Positions 35,363 to 46,431 of a DNA stretch of 64,000 bases are shown here, one piece after another. The notes beneath the pieces were generated by a model. It was not told the origin of the DNA. It did no database searches and was given only the letters and a program-made list of their open reading frames with translations. Source of the stretch: Gymnopus androsaceus JB14 (Eukaryota; Basidiomycota; Agaricomycetes; Agaricales; Omphalotaceae). The position numbers and the translations under genes are program-made. The DNA is taken from contig ML769489.1 in assembly GCA_009733575.1 (NCBI GenBank), positions 124,001 to 188,000 on the forward strand. The letters are read 5' to 3'. Each line of letters begins with the position of its first letter. Position 1 is the first letter of the stretch.

Positions 35363-36007
35363 CACACTGCCAATGATTATACTTCAGCCAGGCTGAAGTA
35401 CTATGAGAAATGAATTATTTCAGTACATAAGATAAATGTACTTTTTCACACAAGTAGATAAAATAAATATTTCAATGAACTTACGAAGGAATTACATCCA
35501 GACCCTTTGAATTTTAAATTTTAATCAGACATCTGAAAGAACACTTTTCAATTGAGCTCTGAAAGCGATAGTTTTGATGCAGACTGAATACTTTTATTTC
35601 ACAATAAGTGTGAAAGTAACTATTTCGAAGAACCTTTAAACCGGTTCCCGAAAGACAATACTTCGATTCTCGGGCCGGACCGGGCCGCCGCCAAACCGCA
35701 CAGCGAAAGGCAATCTTTCAGTGAAAGATTGAATTGTTTTTCGAAACAATTACTTTTACTCTTATTGTGAAAGCAGGGCTTTCAAGTCCTCATTGAAACT
35801 ATTGTTCTCAGAGTCCAATTGAAAGCTTTCCTTTTGTACATCTATATAAGGTTCTAAATTCAGAATGTCGGAATTTAATTTATTCTCTAATCTATTGAAA
35901 TATACCTCTTCTGTATTTGTCTGAAAAAGTACGCTTCATATAGGGATTGAATTTATTTATTTCCCATTATGCTTCAGCTTGACTGAAGCATAATTATTGG
36001 CGGTGTG
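35363..36007. mobile_element. 645-bp MITE, family A copy 2
   Basis: Ends are CACACTGCCAATGATTATAC and ...AATTATTGGCGGTGTG. AAT at 35360-35362 and 36008-36010 is the 3-bp target duplication; the other P450 copy shows the empty site ACACCAATACAACAAAG at 30534-30550. Sequence is close to copy 1 along its whole length, so both derive from one recent source. Confidence 0.95.
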
Positions 36008-36466
36008 AATACAACAAAGTTCATGAGTTTCTACGCAATTTGATTACCACGCCCGACAAGTTTATGCAACATATCATGGCGACATTAGGGATCCGCACCG
36101 TAACCGTAAGTTACGGCTTACGGTACGGTTATACGGGTACCCGTAACCGTACCGTAAAGGGTGTCCATGGACACTTTTTACGGCCGTATTTATACGGTTG
36201 TTGTACGGTGGAGAGGGCCCAGCGGCTAAGGCTGCCTGGCTATCGCGATGCCAGAGGCGGAATGCGGTGGATGATTGTGTTGAACCTATGTACGTACAGG
36301 AAGTGACTAGAACAATGCGATAGCATGTGACTACATGAGGGCAGGCCAGGCCTGGACCCCCTACTCCATGTGCCCCCACTAAAAAAGTGCGCGGCGTCCT
36401 CGTCGCGCCAGTCTCCACACAAGAAAACTAAGCACAAACAAATAATAAGCGGAAACAAAATAGCAA

Positions 36467-37807
36467 TCAACTCAAGCAGCGGACCCAACCTAAATCTCCC
36501 AAAAGCTGACTGAGCTGGACCAAGCGAGGATCTCCTGTCCAGTCCAACACGGACTTCTGATCATGTAGCGGAAAGCCTGGAGGTTGAGCTGGAGGCTGAA
36601 CTGGAGCTGTAAATGATGGCACTGGGCCAGGGGACGATACACAAAAGATCTCGACAGGCTTCCCAGGTCCAATACCAGCAGGGTGTCGACGGGTGATCAG
36701 TGGTGAGTTTTGGTAAGGTGACGGTGGTGGCATAGGCCTCTGCATAGCTGTATTGACATGGAATGAATGAAATGAATTTTGTTGCTGTCTCGAGCCTCGA
36801 CGGCGAGAGCGATGAGACTGACGTGTGCGACGCTGGAGAGATCCGAAAGGCGGAGCAGATGGTTGCTCTGAACGCAAAGCAGCAGTGTTGCGCGCTGCAG
36901 GTAGAGTGGCTGCTGATGGCGGAATAAGCGTTGCAGCTGGTAGCGAATCAGCTTCATCCGCCCAGCTAATGGCAGCCGATGAGGGTTTCGACAATGCGGA
37001 AAGCGGGGAATTGAGTGGAGAAGGCAAGGACACGCTCATGAGAGGGTCCTCGATAGCAGTACTGACACCTACATCAACTGCTCCCGGGGTGGCACTGATA
37101 CCTATGGTGACCGATTTGGGAATGCTGCTAATGCCAATGTCACTGCGGTCCTCCTGCAACTCACGTAGAGCAGATTTCCTTCCCTCTTCGAAACTGAATG
37201 AATGTCCACATTTCTTCCCTTCAGCAAATCCCAACTGTTGTCCTTGACTTTTCCCGAGAATGAGAGCCTTATTCCATTGGTCAGGTCCGCATCTGCAATT
37301 GTTTGATCCAACAGCTAGCGCGGCATCCCATAAAACTCGAAACACCTTCTCCTTCTCGGCAGGAGAGTCAGCTGTACAAAGCTCGCCAAGAGCAACTTGA
37401 AAGATCTCTTCTGGATCCTCGAGCTCATCAACGATGACATGATAGACAGGATATGAGATTGATTCTGCAGCAACCGTGGCGACCAAATCCATCTTGATCT
37501 TCGACGAGAGTATTTCTCTACATTTCGTGCGAAAAGCATCATCACCAATGCAATCAACCCAATATGCAACAAAAAGCTTGCGCAAAATGGACCAGACTTG
37601 CGTAAGTTTTGCTGGGAGAGCATTGTACCAATCCACAGCTCTGCCGCAAATTTTGCCTGCAAACTCGCCCATTTTCTCCCAGTCCGAATCACGAATATCC
37701 ATTATACCATCCATAAATGTGAGCCACTTCCTCGCTTCCTCGCTAGTTCCACCGCGAAACTTTGGTTGTGACATTGCTGAAGGCAAAATTTCCGAGGTAC
37801 GTGCCAC
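36467..37807 (-). CDS. Retrotransposon gag-like protein inside a DNA-transposon shell
   Basis: An uninterrupted 446-codon frame without introns, rare in this window. Start could be at 37807 or at an inner ATG at 37774 (MSQPKFRGG). The first 180 residues resemble a capsid-type gag domain: EARKWLTFMDGI, FAGKICGRAVDWYNALPAKL, QVWSILRKLFVAYW. A middle part is charged and Ser/Ala-rich. Then comes an arginine-rich tract (RRTRQSHRSRRRGSRQQQ) that could bind nucleic acid, a proline-rich part, and a conserved-looking end (VLDWTGDPRLVQLSQLLGDL). No zinc knuckle, protease or reverse transcriptase follows. Complete retention of this frame between decayed neighbours suggests youth or selection. Confidence 0.55.
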   Translation of the reverse strand: MARTSEILPSAMSQPKFRGGTSEEARKWLTFMDGIMDIRDSDWEKMGEFAGKICGRAVDWYNALPAKLTQVWSILRKLFVAYWVDCIGDDAFRTKCREILSSKIKMDLVATVAAESISYPVYHVIVDELEDPEEIFQVALGELCTADSPAEKEKVFRVLWDAALAVGSNNCRCGPDQWNKALILGKSQGQQLGFAEGKKCGHSFSFEEGRKSALRELQEDRSDIGISSIPKSVTIGISATPGAVDVGVSTAIEDPLMSVSLPSPLNSPLSALSKPSSAAISWADEADSLPAATLIPPSAATLPAARNTAALRSEQPSAPPFGSLQRRTRQSHRSRRRGSRQQQNSFHSFHVNTAMQRPMPPPSPYQNSPLITRRHPAGIGPGKPVEIFCVSSPGPVPSFTAPVQPPAQPPGFPLHDQKSVLDWTGDPRLVQLSQLLGDLGWVRCLS

Positions 37808-38166
37808 TGAAAATTTTCGGAAATAGCTGTAACAAGAGGCCGAAAGGTGTGTGGGTCAAATCACACTCTCGTCACCAGAATGGAGTGGGCGCTGACTCTC
37901 GATGGATAGACTAGGTTGCGTAGATGCTGTGATTGTGCTAAACTGACTATGAATACACCGAACTTGGGCTAAAGCCCGTGCCAAACAGCTACAAACACTG
38001 ACTAATGAGCGCTACTCCTCCTACTGACCCCTACTCCAATGGGTACCCCGTACAGCCAGAATTCGGCAGTTGGCTATATGCTGGAGGGTCCCAAAGTGGT
38101 CAAATCAATGATTTTTGCATTATATATATTAGCCGGGACCCTACAGCTTGCAATCTGATGTGCCGT
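37808..38166. other. Upstream part of the gag-like gene
   Basis: A single small plus-strand frame at 38005-38196 has no domain character. The stretch probably includes the promoter and 5' untranslated part of the minus-strand gag-like gene. Confidence 0.3.
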
Positions 38167-38733
38167 CACACTGCCAATGATTATGCTTCAGTCTGACTGA
38201 AGCATTGTGCAAAATGATTTAATTCAATAGATACCAGAAACGCCCTTTTTCAGGGTATTATAGAAAATTAATATTTCCTAGAGCTTCCGAAGGAAATAAA
38301 TTCAGACTGGCTGAAGTTCGGACTTTCCGCAAAGGGAAGAAATGACTTTTTTTTGGACAGTACCTGAAGTAATCTACTTCAGCTGACTCGAAAACATAAA
38401 TCACGGAAGTCGGCCAAAGTATTCCATTTCAGGACTGCTGAAATGGTAACCACTACCATTTCAGCAGCCCTGAAATGGAATACTTTGGCTGGCTTCGGTA
38501 GTTGATGTTTTCGGGTCAGCTGAAGCTCTTTGCTTCAGAATATGTGCGAAAAACATCATTTTGGACATTTACGGAAAGATCGAGCTTCAATCAATGTGAA
38601 TTTATTTCCTTCTCAAGTGCTAAGAAATATTTACTTTCTATAATACCCTGAAAAGTACAATTTCTCTATGTATTGAAATGATTTATTTCCCATAATGCTT
38701 CAGTCTGACTGAAGCATAATCACTGGCGGTGTG
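38167..38733. mobile_element. 567-bp MITE, family A copy 3
   Basis: Ends are CACACTGCCAATGATTATGC and ATAATCACTGGCGGTGTG, each next to a GCTTCAGTCTGACTGAAGC palindrome. CGT at 38164-38166 and 38734-38736 is the 3-bp target duplication. The middle contains an inverted pair around CAGGACTGCTGAAATGGTA and its counterpart at 38455, different from copies 1 and 2, so this is a diverged subfamily. It is nested within the hAT-like shell. Confidence 0.95.
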
Positions 38734-40353
38734 CGTATACCGTATTTTTACGGTATACGGGTGCCGGAAGCCGTACCGTATACCGTACCGTAATGGGCAA
38801 ATTTGGCAAATTTTACGGCTGTTTTTGTATGGCCGTAACTGTATACGGTACGGTGCGGATCCCTACATGGCATACGGGTCTACTTACCTCAAGCATAACA
38901 TAGCTGATTGATTTTTCTAGGCGCTCTCAGAGAATAATGTCATCTTCATTATGGGGTCTGGACGTTCATCCTGAAGATCCTTTTGCTCAGAACGTTGTGA
39001 AAAGTGTTCTGGCAATGGGACAAGCTTTTATTCCTGGGGCCTTCCCCGCCATAGAACAATTTCCATGGCTGCGCTTTATGCCAAGTTGGTTCCCTGGATG
39101 CGAATTTGCACGAGTGGCAGAGCAATGTCTCAGAACCGTAGAAGAGACAAACAATATCCCATTTGACAGGGCAATGGATAATTTGGCAACTATTTGTTGA
39201 AATTACCAGGCTCCTTATTGATACAATTATATATAGAAAACTGGCAAGGGTACTTCCCTCGTCGCCAAAATCGCAAGCAGATATGAAGGAGATTTGGCAG
39301 AAACTGAAGCAATCAAGGCAATGGGCACGACTAGCTATTTAGGTATGCAAATCATCTACTCCCATCTAATCAGACAAATTAATCCATCCTATTAGCTGCA
39401 GGAGACACAGTACTTACTCACTATCTGCCACCATTTGATGACCGATTTCAATACTGTAATAGACGGCGTCATCCATTGGCTCTTTCACCCTTACCATGGT
39501 CCTCCATCCTGATGTCCAAGCTAAAGGACAAGAAGAAATTGATCACATGGTTGGTAGAGATCGACTACCTACATTTGAAGACCGCCTCTCCCTGCCATAC
39601 ATCAAAGCAATTTACCGTGAACTTATGTGATTGCACCCTCCCGTTCCTCTCGGTAAGTGTTTACCAATGAGTGAACTCCTGTGGGATTTTGAGATAATTG
39701 TTTATCAGGGATCAAGCATAGTTCAATTGAAGATGATTCCTATCTTGGTTATCATATTCTGAAAAGTTCTTTCTCGGTTTTCTTTTTTTGTTTGCTGAAG
39801 ATCTTACTATGTTCTTCAAGGATGCACTGTCATTCCCAACATTTGGTGTGTTAGCCGCTCCTTCTAATCTGAGGCTAGCATTAATGTGTGATTTAGGGCG
39901 ATGAATCGAGATCCAGATGTGTACCCACGTCCTGATGATTTCTTCCCCGAGCGTTTTCTTGATTCTCCCGGACCATTCACCAGTTTGAACAACATCTCTG
40001 TGTACGGATTTGGAAGAAGGTTTTTGCATCCTCTTGTCCAATTACCTTTGTGCAAAGAATTAATACTCCCACTAACAGGGTCTGCATTGGAAGATATATG
40101 GCTGACAATACCGTGTGGCTCACTATTGCATCCGTTTTGGCCACCCTCAACTTGTGCAAGCCAAAAGATAAGCAAGGGAACGACATTGCCATTTTGGAAG
40201 ATTACACCAGTGGTTTCTTCCGGTAGGTTATTTCTTTTTCTAGATTGTTAGTCGATCTTTTAATGCTCTTCTAGCCACCCCAAGCCATTTCAATGCTCCA
40301 TTACCCCTTGCACTCCGTATGCAGAGAAATTAATTATTGCTATGGCCTCTTAA

Positions 40354-40628
40354 GGTATCTTCTCTTTGTGGTCTTATTTTTCGCAGATTCTTAGGCATAT
40401 AATTGAGCAATAGCTGAAAAAAGAGGTTTCTTACTTCAATGTATACGTGTATACTAATAGTAATACTATCTTGTTCAACTGAGTTGATGAGTGAAATATG
40501 CCTGGCCTGAGGCCGGCTTTCACTGATGAGCGAGTGCAGGGACAGTCTGTGACCCCACTACATACCCTTTGAGCACTATAAGGAGAGGGAGAGAGCGAGA
40601 AATAATCATCAGCTATCACAGTAACCCC
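40354..40628. other. 3' flank of P450 copy 2
   Basis: Shares CTAGCCTGAGGCCGRCTTTC and GAGCGAGTGCAGGG-type text with the region after P450 copy 1 (32230-32275). The similarity ends just before the left end of the KDZ element, suggesting the element or a rearrangement joined here. Confidence 0.4.
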
Positions 40629-41090
40629 GTTAGCTTTGTTAAACAGTAGGGGGCTAATTGAAGTTTTTGTTAAACATGTTAAACAAACTACATAGTACTA
40701 CTCTAATAAAGTTGTTGAACATATCCGTTGTGCTCAGTTGAAGAGAGCGTTCAACCACGTTAAACACAATCTTGAGTGCCCCATCCACTGGCCCCTCCGA
40801 CTGTTGTAGCAGTTCAACTATGTTGAACGCCTTTCTACAGCAACTCACGCACCCCATCCATTGGTCCTCCTGCAGTGGTTCAACTACGTTCAATGGGCAT
40901 TGAACGTAGTTGAAGACCTTTGAGCATTGATCCACCCACCTCGTTAAACTGTGTTTAACGGCTTCATAAGTTTGAATGCACCAAATAATTCCATACGCTC
41001 CACATAATACATGTCAAATTATAAACTAGCGACTGTTAAACTGGTTAAACTGGTATATGAACAGAAAGACCCTGGTTAAACCGGTTCAAT
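40629..41090. repeat. Left subterminal array of GTTnAAC words
   Basis: More than a dozen GTTAAAC, GTTGAAC and GTTCAAC words in both orientations lie within 460 bp, for example TGTTAAACATGTTAAAC at 40658 and TTAAACTGGTTAAACTGG near 41036. The matching array is at 56270-56662. Such arrays at both ends are the usual form of transposase binding sites. Confidence 0.8.
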
Positions 41091-41227
41091 GGAATAAAAA
41101 CAAGGGGCGAAAGGGAGAATGACAAGCATAGGAAGAGAGAGGAGTAAAGAAAGAAAGAGAGAGGAAGCATGTTGGAACGAACCATAAAGTCCAGAAATAC
41201 CAAATAAAGACAATAACAAAATCACCT

Positions 41228-43500
41228 TCAACTCTTCCGCTTCTTCTTGAGGGGCTGCTGGACACCGATGTTCTCCTGTGTCCCTCTGGTATCTACTTCC
41301 TCATTGACAGACTGCCCGCGTTTCCTAGTGCGCCCTCCACCAATATCATTGCTTGTCGTTGCACTGTCTTCAACAGGCACTGATCCTGGAATAGGTTTCA
41401 GTGTATATGACCAAAACCTGGACTGCTTCTTGCCCGGGATGATCACATCCCTACCGGAGGGACCCGCCTCGTTAGAGCTAGCTGTCTTTCTATGACCCCT
41501 AGTGCTTCTGCGTAGAGGCCCTGTGGCATCCTGGTTTGAAGCGCTGAGTTCGTCAATGGTGGCTGAAGGCCCCCAAGTAGCCCCGCTAGCAGAAGCAGCC
41601 CGTCCTTCACCTTCTGATATCAAAGCAGGAGCGGGAAGTCGAGCTGCAATGGAAGCAGGAGCTGGATTGTACGCCGGAATAGGGGTGGGCTCTTGAGGAG
41701 GAATGTGAGTCGATTCTCGAGCAGGGGCAGGAATCGGATCTCAAAGAGGAATGGCAGTTGGCTCTCGAAGAGGGGCGGGAGTTGGCTCTCGAAGAGGAAT
41801 GGCAGTTGGCTCTCGAGGAGGGGCGGGAGTCGGCTCTCGAAGAGGAATGGCAGTCGGCTCTCGAGGAGGGGCGGGAGTCGGCTCTCGAAGAGGAATGACA
41901 GTTGGTTCTTGAGGAGGGGCCGGAGTGGATTCTCGAGCAAGGGCGGGTGTCGGGTGTTGAGGAGGAATGGTAGTCGGTTCTCGAGAAGGAATGGCAGTAG
42001 CCTCTTGAGGAACAATGGGAGTGGGCTCTTGTTTGTGTCCTGAAGTTGAGGTAGTCGCTGGAGGACCAGCAGCGCAAGCAGGCTGAACGCCTTGCTCACG
42101 TTTACAGAAACAAAAACCAGATCCCTCTTGTAAATATTCAGCCAACGCCACTATTTTAGCCGCCGCAAGTGTTTGAGGGTTGACCAGTTGAACAGGCAAG
42201 CAGAACTTGCTCATTGTAGAAAGATTGGGGATCTTCTTTAATTTTGTCCCAAGGTATCTCGCTGCCGTACTGTTTGCCTAAATAGCATATCAATAAGATA
42301 TTCAACAAGTTGATTCCAAGTAGCACCCACCCCAAATTTTACCAAAAAACTCTTTCACCAACATTTGTATATCCTTCATTTTGAAGTCAGTGAAGTTGAG
42401 GTCTGGAAAGAGCGCAAAGCCTTGGTTGTCATACGAGAAGAGGTCGCCCTCTTGGACCAAAGGCAACGCTTCAACCACCCAATCATGAAACAGTTTCACG
42501 TAACTCTTGAGAAACTTGGTTTCGCCAATAGTTTCTGCGGCAAAATCTTGGCCACTGGACCCCACCGAGAAGCTGGTATCACTGTACGTCAGTTGGCAAT
42601 ATTCATGATGTGGCTCCAAATAACTTACTTTCTTGTTTGCACATCCTGGCGTTCGTCGCAATAAGAATACACCAGCAACGCTTCCAGTGGTCCTATGTGG
42701 CCTGATGTTGCGAGGGCTCTGAACAAAACCGCTAGAGCCATTTCTAACCTCCTTTGATTGCTAGATATTGATCAGGTAAGTTTCATGAACAGCACAAAAG
42801 AATTCACTCACCCAGCAAGGTTGACCTCTTTCGCATCTTCATCCCACTGGCTTCGCTCATCCTTCGTTAACCTGTCCCACATGTTCTTCACCACCATCTG
42901 GTAGTTCTCGCCATGCTCAACTCACTGCTGGATATCATCTGCTCGCTGCACCTTGAAAAATTCCCAACCTGTGCAGGGGGCATGGAGTTCTCGAATACTT
43001 GCTATGATTTTGTTCGCTTCCTCACACGAAATCACGATGCCGCTGCCAGGACGGACAGTCTTCATCTTGTGGTGATAGTGGTTTTGGAAGACGCGGTTGA
43101 TGGCCTACAAACAGATTCAGGTCAGTTCTCCTAGCGCTTCCACCACGAAACTTACAGCCACATTCTTGTTCCTCAGCCCAACATTTACTGTAATATTCTC
43201 AAACGGTGCCTCTCCCTGCTCAATTGATTTCATGATAGCCTCAGCAGTGTCTCTCCTTCATTGATCAACGACTTTGCTCCCAGCAAAGTTCAAGTCATGC
43301 TTCTTGACTTGCTTCAAGAATTCGTTAAGATAGTTCTGTTTGATCATCTCGACTACCTGCAGGAGGATGTCCGTACTCTCTCCCTTCTTGGCCTTCCTTG
43401 CAACTGCTTGATGTGCGGTACCAGCTTGCGCAGGAGCAGCGTGAGCAGTGTTATGGGTGTATGTGGGAGGAGGTGTTACAGGGGGATTGGCATTGGGCAT
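41228..43500 (-). pseudogene. KDZ-element passenger gene with an HMG-like segment and a PREPT repeat domain
   Basis: Read from an ATG at 43500 (MPNANPPVTPPPTY) through several short exons. The N-terminal part has a helical segment (STDILLQVVEMIKQNYLNEF), and the next exon ends with NMWDRLTKDERSQWDEDA, which resembles the last helices of an HMG-box. A middle exon (42302-42650) reads FLKSYVKLFHDWVVEALPLV. The C-terminal half is a long Pro/Arg/Glu/Thr repeat of about 10 residues (REPTPAPPREPTAIPL), ending in a basic tail PLKKKRKS that looks like a nuclear signal. Three TGA codons stand in otherwise continuous reading (43258-43260, near 42930, 41741-41743); each fits CGA changed to TGA. I infer a DNA-associated role, now lost. 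Confidence 0.5.
41690..42020. repeat. Coding minisatellite of about 30-bp units
   Basis: Plus-strand units such as GGCTCTCGAAGAGGAATGGC and GGCTCTCGAGGAGGGGCGGG alternate about ten times. On the minus strand they encode REPTAIPL and REPTPAPP in turn. Units near the middle are almost identical, those at the edges diverge, as expected when an array grows from its centre. Confidence 0.85.
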
Positions 43501-44102
43501 TGTGGCAAAATTCGTCAAAAGAAAGCGGGTCATAAAGTGAAGGTGGATACAACATGGCTGCTTTTATACCGTTGAGGCCACTTGAAGAACAATAGATGTG
43601 GCTAAAACTCACCTGCTTCCATCAAAGGCCACCGAAGAACAATGATTGCCTACTGGTCCAAGCTAGTACGACCAGGCGCTCAAAAGTCCACCATAGGGAT
43701 GCTACCTAATCAAAATTGAAAGAGTAGTCAAGTAGACTACAGAGCCTTCAACTTGCATTGAATGAGTAGATCGCCAGAAAGCAATCCTAAAAAAGTCACT
43801 GTGGCAAGAGAGATAGGCAAAAGAGAAGGTGAAGTTCAAAGCATAAAAGGGAAAAGAAATCATTTTATTTAAGCGCCAGACATCGGCTCAGCTCTTGGCA
43901 TTACTAATCCTGGTCTGAGCGCTAACTTGGAAAAATTTCTCAAAGTTGAAGTTCTTACTTACATCCTGTTTCAAACATCTTTGACCTACTATCAACCATT
44001 TCTTGTGGTTGTATACTCTTTGATTTCTGTCATTGAGTTTTGGTTTTTAGATATTACTGAAGCCGTCATGAGGTACATACCTTGACAGTTAAATGTTCGA
44101 GT
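43501..44102. other. Divergent intergenic region in the KDZ element
   Basis: Lies between the starts of a minus-strand and a plus-strand gene and probably holds both promoters. No coding sequence is seen. Confidence 0.4.
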
Positions 44103-46431
44103 ATGGTTCACTTACGACCTACCAGCCTACCTATGACCAAAGAGAACTTGCTCAAAAACAGGAAGAAACGCGAAAATGGTATGTTATTGCCTGATGCTTT
44201 TCGCTATTGACTTCGCTGACTTCCCCAACAGGCCAGAGCTCATCAATATGTAAGCTACAAAATGAGTTTTACCATTCTCAAACTGACATCTATCCTTTTA
44301 GTTACATTGCCCTCAAGTGTAGATGAACTCCCTGCTAGCGTATTGAAGCTCCATAGTATTCTCAGTAACCTGTCCTTTTCGGATGGACTCTGTGGATCCT
44401 TCCTCCCTCACAGCAAAGAATACATCACGTCTCCCAATTGCGACTACATTCCTTCACCTCCAATGGGCTCCACGCGAGATTTGTATCATTGATCTGATGC
44501 TCATTACGGTGATGATGATCCAGTTTGTTGGCCTCAGCCCTTTAACCCAAACTATCCCTGGTACTCTGCAATTACCAAAAAGCCCTCGAATTTCACCTCC
44601 CTTGCTGACGACATAATGTGGCTCGATCTACGAGACAGTGATCTGACATATACCACTGAAGGAGAGAAGCGCAAGGAAGGTGTTGTGGAGAAGGAGCTGA
44701 CAGATGAGTTGGAGTCTCAGATTGCACCTCTCAAGCGTCGAACGCTGACATAGTACAAGACCAATAGAGACAATTTCAAGTCGCAGGATCGTTAAGGAAC
44801 ATACGGACACTATCTACCTGTGCCTCACTTGTCTGAAAACGGTGTCTGCTTCGATCAGAGTCCAGCAGCTTGCTCTCACCGAAAATTCAATGTGGTTTCC
44901 TCACTGTTCAGGCTCTCTTAGATTATACCGATCTCGAATCTCGTAGTGTCACCTCCGGTGCCCCACTTTCATTCCAACGTGACAAAATGGGGGCTTTCGT
45001 ATGGAACGATAGGGATGCTCGTTTGCTACATCACGCAGGCCTTCCTGTGTTTTTCATACGCCCTTGGATTGGGTTTGACCGTCAGATTGTTGAAGCATTC
45101 ATCTTGTTGCAGCAGCCCCGGTTGCCTCAAGTTCAAATGGCACCAGCTGACCCTCCTTACCACACTATAATGATGGGTCAGGCCGGTTCTGATAGCAAAT
45201 TCTCCGCCATCCGTTGGGCATCGATTCAATGTTTCGACATTGTATCTCCTTTTCAAAATCTCCATGTACCCGGTGCATATACATCATCGTTCGAGCTTGG
45301 TAAAGGGCGTATCATGGCTCCAGCTTCCTCTCCGCCCAGCCATCTCCAATTGCAGCCCTCTTCCTCTCAGACTCACGGTAGTAAGCACTCTAAAAATCTT
45401 TTCCGGCATAGTCAGCAGATGTCCAGGTCCGCGAAAGCTCGTAAACCTGACATGAATCGTGAGTTGTCTTCGATTTGATTTTACAATACTTCTGTCTAAT
45501 CTATCTACATATAGCTCCAAAGGTGCAACGTGATACTTTTGCCGACTTGCCCAAAGATGATCCCTTGGTCCCGCCTGCCATTACGGCTTGGAAGGATGTC
45601 AATAAAACTATTGACCAGAACGGTGTTCTGCCTGGTAAAAGGTTGCTTGCTGTTCCCGACCCTGGTCTGTTTTTTGGACTTCAGCACCAGAATCGACAGT
45701 CGCCGTATCTTTTCATGTGGCAGCATTTCAGAGATGCATGGATTACTGCGTTGGAAGGCGGTCGCTCTCCTCTGACAGTTGAACTTTGGCGCAAGATTCT
45801 CGCCTACGCATACCTTCAGCCAATTGAGCCCGGGCAGGTGGTTTCCCCCAAAATGCAGGCTACCCTTGATGCTAAAAAGATCGTCGAGGATGTTATTCTT
45901 GCTTACAGCTCGCATATGCTGCTCATGCCAGCGCCTTCTACAGCCACATTTGACCCATCCACCGCCCGCCAGCTCATTCGCGAGTTATGCATGGTTAATT
46001 TCCGCTCCGAACTTCTATATGTTGATCAAGTACTCGACACAAGTAAGCCAGTCCCACAACGAAATTTAACCATGGCCGAACTCGACGCGGCACGTGCTCA
46101 GCATCAACGCGACCGCATCACCCTCATGAATGGCATATTTCTCTATCATGCTCTTGTTCCACCTCCAAACGATGACTTTGGCATAGCTGCAGTGGACTGG
46201 AGCGATTGTTATAATTCGCTCAAGCACTTCTGGACCTTACTGAATACATGGCCGTTGTCGAAACCAGCGATGTGGCGACGTGGCATGGATATGGATCTCA
46301 GCCACAAACAGTTTGCAATGAGGGAAGGGGCACAGTGGGAAAGGATGCTCGCAGAATATTATGTTCGAAGTGTTTTTAGCGTATTGAAGCATGCTCCTTC
46401 GCTCCCCCGTCGATTGGTACTGGCACCTTGA
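44103..46431 (+). pseudogene. KDZ-associated accessory gene of unknown function (5' part carries stops)
   Basis: The 3' two thirds reads open over two exons: 44870-45460 and, after an intron of about 60 bp, to a TGA at 46429-46431. It contains WNDRDARLLHHAGLPVFFIR, DPPYHTIMMGQAGSD, PPAITAWKDVNKTID and WQHFRDAWITALEGGRSPLT. Strings like 'RDAR.L..AGLPV..IRP' are familiar to me from mushroom proteins encoded beside CxC2-KDZ transposases, but their function is unknown. The upstream part (44103-44830) has the matching composition (DDDPVCWPQPFNPNYPWYSA) but is broken by TGA near 44490, TAG near 44752 and TAA near 44793, each obtainable by one C-to-T change. The gene converges on the transposase gene. 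Confidence 0.55.

Larger units (their letters stand above)
36086..38865. mobile_element. 2.8-kb element with TAGGGATCCGCACCG ends (hAT-like), carrying a gag-like gene
   Basis: The left end TAGGGATCCGCACCGTAACC (36086) and right end ACGGTGCGGATCCCTA (ending 38865) are inverted, and both are followed inward by stacked CCGTA/TACGG words. The inserted DNA lies within the ATGGC|GTACGG splice junction of the P450; CATGGC stands on both sides, but a clean 8-bp target duplication cannot be read. TIRs beginning TAGGG are typical of hAT elements. Inside are an intact minus-strand gag-like frame (36467-37807) and a nested MITE (38167-38733). There is no transposase, so movement would depend on another element. 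Confidence 0.65.
34780..40353 (+). pseudogene. Cytochrome P450 monooxygenase, copy 2, split by three insertions
   Basis: This is the sister of 29958-32105, read from ATG 34780 (anchor, then PTLPYPPGPTVTNMPADDAW). Exons continue to about 35360, stop at a MITE (35363-36007), resume at 36008-36085, and are interrupted by a 2.8-kb element up to 38865. They run on to TAA at 40351-40353, including SLWGLDVHPEDPFAQNVV, MNRDPDVYPRPDDFFPERFL and a heme loop that reads V-C-I-G-R-Y-M-A. Two stop codons show decay: TAA at 35222-35224 and TGA at 39628-39630, where the sister has CGA (YRELMRLHPP). The GC-AG intron is shared (39186-39236). Because the sister carries the empty sites, the order of damage can be reconstructed. 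Confidence 0.8.

Noticed and set aside
36825..37247. 140-residue plus-strand frame
   Set aside because: It is antisense to the intact gag-like frame.
41690..42020. Regularly spaced direct repeats resembling a CRISPR array
   Set aside because: The repeats are contiguous coding units (REPTAIPL/REPTPAPP) without unique spacers, in a eukaryotic transposon gene.
41607..42099. Long minus- and plus-strand frames rich in Ser/Arg or Leu/Pro
   Set aside because: They are other frames of the PREPT repeat; periodic sequence opens several frames at once.
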